Positions 7,108-13,171 of a stretch of DNA of 13,171 nucleotides are shown here, in pieces. The stretch comes from JAQBDA01 sp032124675 (GTDB lineage: Bacteria > Chloroflexota > Anaerolineae > Anaerolineales > UBA4823): the NCBI GenBank assembly GCA_032124675.1, contig JAQBDA010000207.1, positions 1 to 13,171 of the forward strand. Direction: 5' to 3'. The notes under the pieces were generated by a model that worked only from the letters and a program-made list of their open reading frames with translations, ran no database searches and had not been told where the DNA came from. The position numbers and the translations under genes are program-made. The first letter of the stretch is position 1; the number at the start of each line of letters is the position of its first letter.

Positions 7108-7992
7108 ATGACTTTGCTGCCTACTACATTGCAAACACCCAGATCCAAACTGCGGATGTACTGGTCGATGACCAAGAGCCTGCAGACTGGTCTGCTGCTC
7201 AGCACCGGACTGGCGGGCTATATAAGCGCCCGCTGCCCGGTCGTGCATTGGACGACGCTCGCCGGACTGACAGCCAGCCTGTTCCTGGCAATTGCGGGCA
7301 GTACGATTCTGAATATGTGGTACGACCGCGACATCGATATGAAGATGACGCGAACCTGCAGCCGGCCGCTGGCTTCTGGACAGGTCACGCCGTCTGAGGC
7401 GCTGCGCCTGGGACTGGCCCTGGCAATATTGGGTGTCGGGCTGGCCGTGGCGATGAGCCCGCTGTATGGACTGGTCGTGTTCGCCGGGTTGTTCTTCGAT
7501 GTAGTTGTATATACCATGTGGCTCAAGCGCCGTACCTGCTGGTCGATCATCTGGGGAGGGGTCGCGGGCGGGATGCCGATCCTGGCGGGAAGGGCGCTTG
7601 GGGTAGGTTCTATCGATATAACGGGCTTCCTGCTGAGCCTGTCGGTATTGTTCTGGATTCCGACCCATATCATGACGTTCAGCATGCGTAATTACGATGA
7701 TTATCAAGCAGCCGGAATACCGACATTCCCTTCCACATATGGTTTTACATTGACCCGGGTTGCGCTGGCGATATCGAGCCTGCTGGCGGCAATAACGATA
7801 GGGGTTGCCGGCATGCTGATTGGGATGGAGTGGGGCTACCTGCGGCTGCTGGTCGTGATGTCCGCGGGACTTCTTATGCTGGCAGTTGCCAGTGTATTTC
7901 GCCCTTCTGAGCGAGTCAATTTTGGGCTGTTCAAGTATGCTTCCCTGTATATGCTGACCTCGATGCTGATGCTGGCCATGGAAGCTCTGTGA
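7108..7992 (+). CDS. ctaB: CtaB-like protoheme IX farnesyltransferase (haem O synthase)
   Basis: This 294-residue UbiA-superfamily prenyltransferase carries the first aspartate-rich motif NMWYDRDID (69-77, N-x3-D-x3-D) followed by TRTCSRPLASG, and the second motif region MRNYDDYQAAGIPTFP (193-208) preceded by WIPTHIMTF. The second region is the hallmark of CtaB/CyoE enzymes, which transfer a farnesyl group to haem b to make haem O at the membrane. WGGVAGGMP (149-157) also matches the family. About eight to nine membrane segments are visible. GGGAG at 7098-7102 gives a good start. It overlaps the next gene by 4 bp. Its place beside the histidine-rich membrane protein suggests that it supplies a prenylated haem to this system. 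No haem A synthase or oxidase subunit II lies in the window. A different aromatic or haem prenyl acceptor cannot be excluded. Confidence 0.82.
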   Translation: MTLLPTTLQTPRSKLRMYWSMTKSLQTGLLLSTGLAGYISARCPVVHWTTLAGLTASLFLAIAGSTILNMWYDRDIDMKMTRTCSRPLASGQVTPSEALRLGLALAILGVGLAVAMSPLYGLVVFAGLFFDVVVYTMWLKRRTCWSIIWGGVAGGMPILAGRALGVGSIDITGFLLSLSVLFWIPTHIMTFSMRNYDDYQAAGIPTFPSTYGFTLTRVALAISSLLAAITIGVAGMLIGMEWGYLRLLVVMSAGLLMLAVASVFRPSERVNFGLFKYASLYMLTSMLMLAMEAL

Positions 7993-8591
7993 AGTTCTCT
8001 ATCCTGAACAGGGTCCTCCTGCTGGCCAGCAGCCTGCTGGCAGCTTACCAGATCGCGGTGGGGATCGACGATCTAGAGGCTGTACCTCAGGTCTGCTATA
8101 CAATCGGGTTTGGGGTGCTGCTGGTGTCATGCCTGCTGCTGCTGATCCTGGGTTATGAAGTTCTGGATAGCCAGGTTGTGGTCGTCGTGGCAACCTCTAT
8201 TCCGTTGAGCATATCACTCGGTATGGTGTGGGAGTACCTGCCTGCCATACGAGTGCCGTATCTGGTCTTCGCTCTGGCAGGCTTTGTGGCGGTCCTGATC
8301 ACCCGTGATTTTGCTGCGGGTCGCCCGGCAACCCTCGTTTTGGTGGTTGTACATGGGATCGCCGGGCTGGTGATTTTTATCCTGCCGGTATATTTGAGCC
8401 TCTCCGGTCGGGTAAATCCCGGATTTATCTTGGTCGGGATCGGCGGGGGGTTGATCGGGCTGGGAGGGCTGCTGCTTTCCTTCCTAAAAATGGGGAAGCC
8501 GGTCCTCCCGCATGAGACCATTATGAATCTGCTGCCAGGTCTGCTGCTGGCGATGACGGCTGCATTCGTGGCTGGCTTTAACTTGGGATGA
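7989..8591 (+). CDS. Multi-pass membrane protein of unknown function
   Basis: This 200-residue protein has six or seven hydrophobic segments and very short loops. I do not recognise the family. One histidine (VVVHGIAGLV) lies in a helix and another (VLPHETIMN) in the last loop, and two cysteines lie in the second hydrophobic stretch. It starts with GTG at 7989 inside the end of the CtaB-like gene (GTGA overlap), so its translation depends on that gene. This coupling suggests that it works with the prenyltransferase or with the membrane complex. An 82-bp gap with a long hairpin follows. Confidence 0.8.
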   Translation: MKFSILNRVLLLASSLLAAYQIAVGIDDLEAVPQVCYTIGFGVLLVSCLLLLILGYEVLDSQVVVVVATSIPLSISLGMVWEYLPAIRVPYLVFALAGFVAVLITRDFAAGRPATLVLVVVHGIAGLVIFILPVYLSLSGRVNPGFILVGIGGGLIGLGGLLLSFLKMGKPVLPHETIMNLLPGLLLAMTAAFVAGFNLG

Positions 8592-8599
8592 TCGTGACG

Positions 8600-8644
8600 G
8601 GAGTGGAATTGGTGAATGGATCATCCATTTACCCACTCCACTCC
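8600..8644 (+). repeat. Long imperfect inverted repeat in the intergenic gap
   Basis: Two 22-base arms (8600-8621 and 8623-8644) are reverse complements with three differences, one of them a G-U pair in RNA. They are separated by a single base, so the RNA would fold into a long rod with a minimal loop. The arms begin with GGAGTGGA and end with TCCACTCC. No T-tract follows, so it is not a classic terminator. It may lower read-through, protect the upstream mRNA end, or be a copy of a dispersed repeat. Confidence 0.75.
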
Positions 8645-8673
8645 TCATAGTTAAATGAAGATCGGAGGTCCGG

Positions 8674-9357
8674 ATGACAAGAAATAAATGGTGGGCAAAG
8701 GTGCTGCGGTTTATTGGGGTCGTGCTGATGGGACTGACCGCTGCATTTACAATCCTGAGCGGAGCTGGCACTACGTGTATCGCCCTGGCGGCTGAGACAT
8801 ACGGTGATAAATGGGCAGCGCTTGTCCCGTTCAAGTGGCTTTATATCCTATTCGTTATTGCCACTGTTACGGTTGGCGTGATGGGGGTGCGGGCAGTGGT
8901 GATGCTGGTCAGAGGCAGGCCGAACGCTTACCGGTTCACCTTGATCGTGCTGGTCCTGGGAATCCTGGTCGGAGTCATCCATATGCTGGTCTCGCGCAGC
9001 CTGCGGGGCAGCTCGATGCCCGTCGACCCGGTGGTATATACGACGGTGCTGACGCTGATCGTGTTCCTGATCTACCGCATCCCCGCCATCTGGCAGGGAG
9101 TGGACTACGAGCGCAGCCAGAGCGATAACAGCGGCGGAAGTGGTGCCGCCGCAATCGTGATGGGAGTCCTGGTGCTGACAATCCAATACTGGATGGGTCC
9201 TACCCACACCTGGGGCGGGGTCAACTACGCCGACGTCTGGCATACTTCGCTGCTGGTAGTGGGATCGCTGCTCGTGTTTACAGGGTTGGGGATGTCGCTG
9301 CGCAGCTGGGATATCCCCAGGCATTCACCTGCCGTGGAAGCACGCATCCATCGCTAA
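8674..9357 (+). CDS. Multi-pass membrane protein of unknown function
   Basis: This 227-residue protein has about six membrane segments (roughly 13-32, 55-79, 88-105, 119-135, 158-172 and 191-208). A loop after TM1 holds GAGTTCIALAAETYGDKW. The segment after TM3 reads LRGSSMPVDPVVYTTVL, and a later loop reads GPTHTWGGVNYADVWH. The conserved-looking small and polar residues suggest a defined fold, and I have an impression of similar proteins in other Chloroflexota, but I cannot name a family. CGGAGG lies shortly before the ATG. It is the last gene before a strong terminator, so it closes the membrane block. Function unknown. Confidence 0.8.
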   Translation: MTRNKWWAKVLRFIGVVLMGLTAAFTILSGAGTTCIALAAETYGDKWAALVPFKWLYILFVIATVTVGVMGVRAVVMLVRGRPNAYRFTLIVLVLGILVGVIHMLVSRSLRGSSMPVDPVVYTTVLTLIVFLIYRIPAIWQGVDYERSQSDNSGGSGAAAIVMGVLVLTIQYWMGPTHTWGGVNYADVWHTSLLVVGSLLVFTGLGMSLRSWDIPRHSPAVEARIHR

Positions 9358-9395
9358 TATCCCGGCTGGGATAATCAAATTGATTTCACAATTAA

Positions 9396-9438
9396 GGCAG
9401 TATGTAAATCGGGGAAACACCCCGACTTACATACTGCC
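9396..9438 (+). terminator. Strong hairpin, probable terminator of the membrane-protein block
   Basis: Two 19-base arms (9396-9414 and 9420-9438) pair with one A-C mismatch around the loop AAACA, with CGGGG/CCCCG next to the loop. The downstream sequence TGGGTATTTTA is only moderately T-rich, so termination is likely but not textbook. The hairpin may also serve as a 3' stabiliser. Confidence 0.7.
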
Positions 9439-9606
9439 TGGGTATTTTAGGCCTCTCTCGTCTCGCAGCAGTCCAAAAAATGTATTATCATTCAGCGGTA
9501 TAAACAGCGATGGATGCCAGGGAATTCGCGCACCTCACCTGGCAAGATGGCTTTACCACTACATCCATCACCGGACAGCTTGAGGCTGTTCATTGAGGAA
9601 CTGCCT
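9439..9606. other. Leader region before the GcvT-like gene
   Basis: No gene is supported here. TATAAA at 9499-9504 could be a -10 element, without a good -35 at the right distance. TGCCAGG (9515-9521) and CCTGGCA (9538-9544) form a 7-bp inverted repeat with a 16-base spacer, and ACAGC/GCTGT (9575-9579 and 9585-9589) forms a small hairpin just before the ribosome binding site. These could be regulatory leader structures. I do not see the conserved cores of a tandem glycine riboswitch. Confidence 0.35.
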
Positions 9607-10797
9607 ATGCCGATCCCAACCCCCTTTCACGAGCGCAGCGCGGAGCTGTGCGAGAACCATGATTGGCGCGACTGGTCGGGTTATCTGGCTGCATCGCTCT
9701 ACGAGCACAACCACGACCGTGAATATTATGCCATTCGTAATTCAGCGGCTCTGATCGATGTCACGCCGCTGTTCAAGTATGAAGCCCGTGGTCCGGATGC
9801 CTTGCGCTTCGTCGACCGGGTGATGACGCGGGATATCACCCGCTGTGATACCGGGCAGGTGATGTACTCTCCCTGGTGTGATGACGCGGGGAAGGTCATC
9901 GACGACGGCACGATTAACAGGCTGTCCGACGATCATTTCCGCATCACTGCCGCCGACCCCAACCTGGCCTGGTTCCAGGACTGCGCTTACGGCATGCAGG
10001 TAGATATTCGGGACGTATCTTCTGATCTGGCGGCTCTGGCGCTGCAGGGTCCGAATGCCGGTCACATCCTGCGGCAGGCGGCATCGGGGATCGATTGGCA
10101 AAGTCTGAAGTATTACCATGCAGCCCAGGGGTCTGCTGGGGATATCCCATTGACCGTCACGCGCACCGGCTATACCGGGGACCTGGGCTACGAATTGTGG
10201 CTCGCGCCCGGGGATGGGATTGCACTATGGGATATGCTGATTGGGCATGGAGAGGGCTACGGGATTACGCCGGCGGGCATGCTGGCACTGGATATCGCCC
10301 GGATCGAAGCCGGGTTGATCATGATCGGGGTCGATTACATCTCCGCTCGCAAAGCGCTGATAGAGGACCAGAAATCGTCTCCGTATGAGGTCGGTCTGGG
10401 ATGGGCGGTCGACTTGCGTAAGGATGATTTCGTTGGGCGTAAGGCGCTGCAGGCAGAAGCGGTGGCAGGCTCGAAGTGGGTCTTCGCTGGTATCGAAGTG
10501 AGTTGGGACTCGCTGGAAGCCCAGTACGACCGCTACAACCTGGCGCCTAGCGTAGCCGGGCGGGCATCACGCTCGGCGGTCCCAGTCTATAAAGGAGCCC
10601 GGCAGGTTGGGCAGATGACCAGCCACACATTCTCACCACTGCTGAAGAAGTATATTGGCTTGGGAACCTTCCTGCGTGATGCAGCCAGCATTGGGGATAA
10701 GGTGAGCGTGGAAGTGACCGTGGAATACACCCGCCACCGGGCGGAAGCCAGGCTGGTAAAGACCCCGTTCTACAATCCACCCAGGAAGAGGGCTTGA
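9607..10797 (+). CDS. GcvT-family aminomethyltransferase-like protein (THF-dependent)
   Basis: This 396-residue soluble protein has the GcvT fold: an N-terminal folate-binding domain with SAALIDVTPLFKYEARGPDA (46-65), the acidic motif GKVIDDG (95-101), RTGYTGDLGYELW (186-198) and ALDIARIEAGL (227-237), then the C-terminal barrel beginning near GLGWAVDLRKDDFVGRKAL (263-281). GcvT releases ammonia and makes methylene-tetrahydrofolate from aminomethyl-lipoyl-GcvH. Relatives such as DmdA, LigM and the C-terminal half of dimethylglycine dehydrogenase take methyl or methylene groups from other substrates. No GcvH or GcvP is nearby, and FAD oxidoreductases follow, so a role outside the glycine cleavage system is more likely. 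GAGGAA at 9595-9600 supports ATG 9607 over the longer reading from 9514. Its TGA overlaps the next ATG by one base. Confidence 0.85.
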   Translation: MPIPTPFHERSAELCENHDWRDWSGYLAASLYEHNHDREYYAIRNSAALIDVTPLFKYEARGPDALRFVDRVMTRDITRCDTGQVMYSPWCDDAGKVIDDGTINRLSDDHFRITAADPNLAWFQDCAYGMQVDIRDVSSDLAALALQGPNAGHILRQAASGIDWQSLKYYHAAQGSAGDIPLTVTRTGYTGDLGYELWLAPGDGIALWDMLIGHGEGYGITPAGMLALDIARIEAGLIMIGVDYISARKALIEDQKSSPYEVGLGWAVDLRKDDFVGRKALQAEAVAGSKWVFAGIEVSWDSLEAQYDRYNLAPSVAGRASRSAVPVYKGARQVGQMTSHTFSPLLKKYIGLGTFLRDAASIGDKVSVEVTVEYTRHRAEARLVKTPFYNPPRKRA

Positions 10798-12383
10798 TGA
10801 TGCCGAATGAATACGATGCAATTGTGATCGGCGGCGGGCACAACGGTCTGGTCAATGCTGCCTACCTGGCAAAAGCAGGTTTGAAGACCTTGCTGCTGGA
10901 GCGGCGGCACATACTGGGCGGGGCGAGCGTAACCGAGGAGGTCATCCCCGGCTTCAAATTCACTGTGTATTCTTATGTGGTCAGCCTGTTTCGCCCGGAG
11001 ATCATCCGCGATCTGGACCTCACCCAACACGGATTGATGATCCTGCCGCTGGAAAGCACGCTGACCCCGCTGCCAGGTGGTGATTACCTGTACAGGGGTG
11101 CCGACCACTTCGAAACCTACCGCAATATCAGCAAGTTCTCCACCCGGGATGCCGACGCGTACGAAGACTACGGCAGGATGATGCATCTGATGGCCAGGGC
11201 GGTGAAGTACGTCCTGGGTATTGTCCCTCCAGACCCGACCAGCCTGCACCCTGGCGAACTGAACGGCTTGCTGCAGATGGCGCGCCATTTCCTGGGATTG
11301 GATCAGGAGCAGTTCTACACCCTGGTCAGGCTGATGACGATGAGCTCAGCGGATTTCCTGGGGCGCTGGTTCGAGTCGGAACCTCTGATGGGCACCTTAT
11401 CCGCCAGCGGTATCATCGGTACCTTCATGGGACCGCGTTCGCCGGGCACGGCATACGTGCTGCTGCACCACTATATGGGCGAGATCGATGGCGTCTTCCG
11501 TGCCTGGGGATTCTCCAGGGGCGGGACAGGTGGGATTGCGGATGCGCTGGCAAACTCTGCCCGCGCGCTTGGGGTGGAGATCCGCACCGGCGCGGGGGTC
11601 AGCCAGGTCATGATTCAGAACGGAAAGGCGGTGGGGGTAGCGCTGGAAGATGGAGAGGAGATCAATGCTAGGGTGGTGGTGTCCAGCCTGGACCCAACAC
11701 AGACGTTTCTGAAATTCGTCGATCCCGGTCTGCTGCCGGAGGAGATCATCAGCTCGCTGAACAAATACGTCTACCGGGGCTCCTCCGGAAAGGTGAATTT
11801 TGCGCTGGATGCTGCCCCTGAGCTGGCCTGTCTGCCTGGAAAGGGGGCACATCTACGGGGAGCGATCTCCATCAGCCCCAGCGTGGATTATATCGAGCGA
11901 GCTTACGATGATGCCAAATACGGCAATTTCTCCCGCCAGCCCTATATCGATGTCATCATCCCTTCGATGATCGATCCCGGCATGGCCCCGCCGGGCAAAC
12001 ATGTTATGTCCTGTTTCGTGCAGTACGCGCCGTACCACCTGCGAGAAGGAAATTGGGATGAAAAGCGGGAAGCCTTCGGGGACGCGGTGCAGGACACACT
12101 GGCGGAGCAAATCCCGAATTTGAAAGACATCATCCTGCACCGGCAGGTGCTCACTCCGCTGGATATCGAGCGCGTTACCGGCCTCTCGGAGGGTAATATC
12201 TTCCAGGGTGAGTTGAGCCTATCCCAGCTGTTCTTCTTACGACCCTCTCCCGGGCTGGCTAAGTATCGCACACCACTGCGCAGCTACTACCAGTGCGGAT
12301 CAGCCACGCACCCAGGCGGCGGCATTACCGGCGCTCCAGGACGGCTGGCTGCGCTGACAATCCTCAAGGACTGGCGAAGATGA
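10797..12383 (+). CDS. PYROXD2-like FAD-dependent oxidoreductase (first of tandem pair)
   Basis: This 528-residue flavoprotein of the amine oxidase/phytoene dehydrogenase fold most resembles human PYROXD2. It has the dinucleotide-binding motif IVIGGGHNGLVNAAYLAKAG (9-28), the ribose-binding Glu35 in LLLERR, then ILGGASVTEEVIPGFKFTVY, and the C-terminal FAD motif CGSATHPGGGITGAPGR near residue 500. Such proteins are often annotated as phytoene desaturases, but the PYROXD2 group has no settled substrate and no carotenoid genes lie here. The start is ATG 10797, overlapping the GcvT stop as TGATG, with GGAAGAG upstream; ATG at 10800 is equally plausible and one residue shorter. It ends in an ATGA overlap with its paralogue. 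Coupling to the GcvT-like gene suggests that it oxidises the compound whose one-carbon group goes to tetrahydrofolate, or a product of it. Confidence 0.87.
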   Translation: MMPNEYDAIVIGGGHNGLVNAAYLAKAGLKTLLLERRHILGGASVTEEVIPGFKFTVYSYVVSLFRPEIIRDLDLTQHGLMILPLESTLTPLPGGDYLYRGADHFETYRNISKFSTRDADAYEDYGRMMHLMARAVKYVLGIVPPDPTSLHPGELNGLLQMARHFLGLDQEQFYTLVRLMTMSSADFLGRWFESEPLMGTLSASGIIGTFMGPRSPGTAYVLLHHYMGEIDGVFRAWGFSRGGTGGIADALANSARALGVEIRTGAGVSQVMIQNGKAVGVALEDGEEINARVVVSSLDPTQTFLKFVDPGLLPEEIISSLNKYVYRGSSGKVNFALDAAPELACLPGKGAHLRGAISISPSVDYIERAYDDAKYGNFSRQPYIDVIIPSMIDPGMAPPGKHVMSCFVQYAPYHLREGNWDEKREAFGDAVQDTLAEQIPNLKDIILHRQVLTPLDIERVTGLSEGNIFQGELSLSQLFFLRPSPGLAKYRTPLRSYYQCGSATHPGGGITGAPGRLAALTILKDWRR

Positions 12384-13171
12384 ACGATCTCCCTTCGAGT
12401 AAGCAATATGATGTTGTCATAATCGGCGCAGGGCACAATGGGCTGGTTGCGGCAGCTTATCTGGCCAAGGAGGGTTATCACGTCCTGGTCGTCGAAAGGC
12501 GCGAGGAGATCGGTGGGTCAGCCGGCAGTGCGGAGATATTTGATGGCTACGAAGTCAACGTCGGGGCAGTGGATGTCGGACTGTTCATGCCTAAGATCGC
12601 CCGTGATCTGGAGCTTGAAAGCCATGACCTGCACTGGCTGGAAGCACCAGCGGTTGTGAATCTATTACGCCCGGATGGCAGCGCTATGACGCTCTGGCGG
12701 GATGTAGAGAAAACAACCCAGGAAATCGCCCTCCATTCGGAGCGTGATGCCGGTAAATACCCGGCCTTCCTGCGCACGCTGGCCAAGTTTACGGATGTCC
12801 TGGAGGGCATGATGCTGGCTGCAGCGCCATCCCTGCCGCAGCTCCAGGCAGGAGAGCTGCTGCCCTGGCTGGGTACGGCGCTAAAGGTGAAAACGCTCGG
12901 CAAACAGGATATGATGGAGTTCCTGCGTGTGCTGCCCATGCCGGCCGCGGACTGGTTGGGTGAGTGGTTCGAGAGCGAGCCATTAAAGGCAGCCATCGGG
13001 GCAGGCAGCGTGAGAGGCCATGCTCTCGGCCCGATGTCCAGCGGGACCGCTTTCTTGCTGCTCTACCATGCCATGCACGCCGGGCAGGCAGGCTTCCGGG
13101 CGAGCCGGTTTGTGCACGGTGGGATGGGGATCTTTTCCGAGGCGCTGGCAACGGCTGCCCGGCGTTTCGGC
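12380..13171 (+). CDS. PYROXD2-like FAD-dependent oxidoreductase (second, 3' truncated)
   Basis: The first 264 residues of a second flavoprotein are visible, and the frame stays open to the window end. The Rossmann motif VVIIGAGHNGLVAAAYLAKEG (12-32) and VVERREEIGGSAGS follow the same plan as the preceding gene. Shared internal motifs include WFESEPL and a GP-x-S-x-GTA segment, so the two genes are paralogues, probably from an old tandem duplication, with clearly diverged sequences. The start is ATG 12380, overlapping the previous stop by 4 bp (ATGA). About half of a typical protein of the family is missing beyond the window, including the C-terminal FAD motif. The two may form a heterodimer or act in sequence on one substrate. 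Confidence 0.87.
   Translation, partial: MNDLPSSKQYDVVIIGAGHNGLVAAAYLAKEGYHVLVVERREEIGGSAGSAEIFDGYEVNVGAVDVGLFMPKIARDLELESHDLHWLEAPAVVNLLRPDGSAMTLWRDVEKTTQEIALHSERDAGKYPAFLRTLAKFTDVLEGMMLAAAPSLPQLQAGELLPWLGTALKVKTLGKQDMMEFLRVLPMPAADWLGEWFESEPLKAAIGAGSVRGHALGPMSSGTAFLLLYHAMHAGQAGFRASRFVHGGMGIFSEALATAARRFG

Noticed and set aside
7018..7707. 229-codon open frame on the minus strand
   Set aside because: It is antisense to the CtaB-like gene and its translation is low-complexity in Arg, Gln and His, typical of a shadow frame.
9514..9606. Longer N-terminus for the GcvT-like protein
   Set aside because: The extension has no family similarity, while ATG 9607 has GAGGAA at good spacing and gives a normal-length protein.
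9439..9606. Glycine riboswitch before the GcvT-like gene
   Set aside because: Short inverted repeats exist, but the conserved tandem aptamer cores are not seen and the gap is too short after the terminator to hold a usual tandem form.
10794..10796. TTG start for the first PYROXD2-like gene
   Set aside because: Two ATG codons follow immediately at 10797 and 10800, and overlap with the previous stop as TGATG is the usual coupling pattern.
10797..13171. Carotenoid phytoene desaturase annotation for the flavoprotein pair
   Set aside because: The sequence details fit the PYROXD2 group better, and no phytoene synthase or other carotenoid gene is in the window.

Overview
The window reads as a chromosomal segment of a free-living bacterium with moderately high GC. 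The style of the genes (BMP-type nucleoside permeases, PYROXD2-like oxidoreductases, an uncharacterised membrane-protein block, a CtaB-like prenyltransferase) suggests Chloroflexota, perhaps Anaerolineae. That placement is an inference from remembered family resemblance, not a search. All genes are on the + strand. I see no tRNA, rRNA, CRISPR array, insertion sequence or phage gene.

Region A (1-2944) is the 3' end of an uptake and catabolism operon. It holds two permeases of a BMP/nucleoside-type ABC importer (the first cut by the window edge), a DUF2877 protein of the AllH family, and a Crp/Fnr-type regulator. The permeases overlap each other, and the AllH-like and regulator genes overlap each other. 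AllH belongs to the AllFGH group linked to oxamate transcarbamylation in allantoin breakdown, so the importer may carry a purine, nucleoside or ureide. A strong hairpin-plus-T-tract terminator closes the region (about 2975-3012).

Region B (3015-9438) is the least explained part. It contains a small BON-domain protein, an 8-TM membrane protein, a small membrane protein, a 486-residue protein of about 12 TMs with two intramembrane HxH motifs, an FGE/SUMF-fold lipoprotein that lacks the FGE catalytic cysteines, a CtaB-like haem O synthase, and two more multi-TM proteins of unknown function. It ends at a 19-bp-arm hairpin (9396-9438). Together they look like a haem-linked membrane complex with its assembly factors. 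No CxxCH motif, copper-A subunit or ordinary oxidase subunit I was recognised, so the reaction is open.

Region C (9607-13171) is a tightly coupled operon: a GcvT-family, tetrahydrofolate-dependent one-carbon transferase without GcvH or GcvP beside it, then two tandem, paralogous PYROXD2/CrtI-fold FAD oxidoreductases, the second cut by the window end. The set suggests oxidative demethylation or amine/one-carbon breakdown of an unknown substrate.
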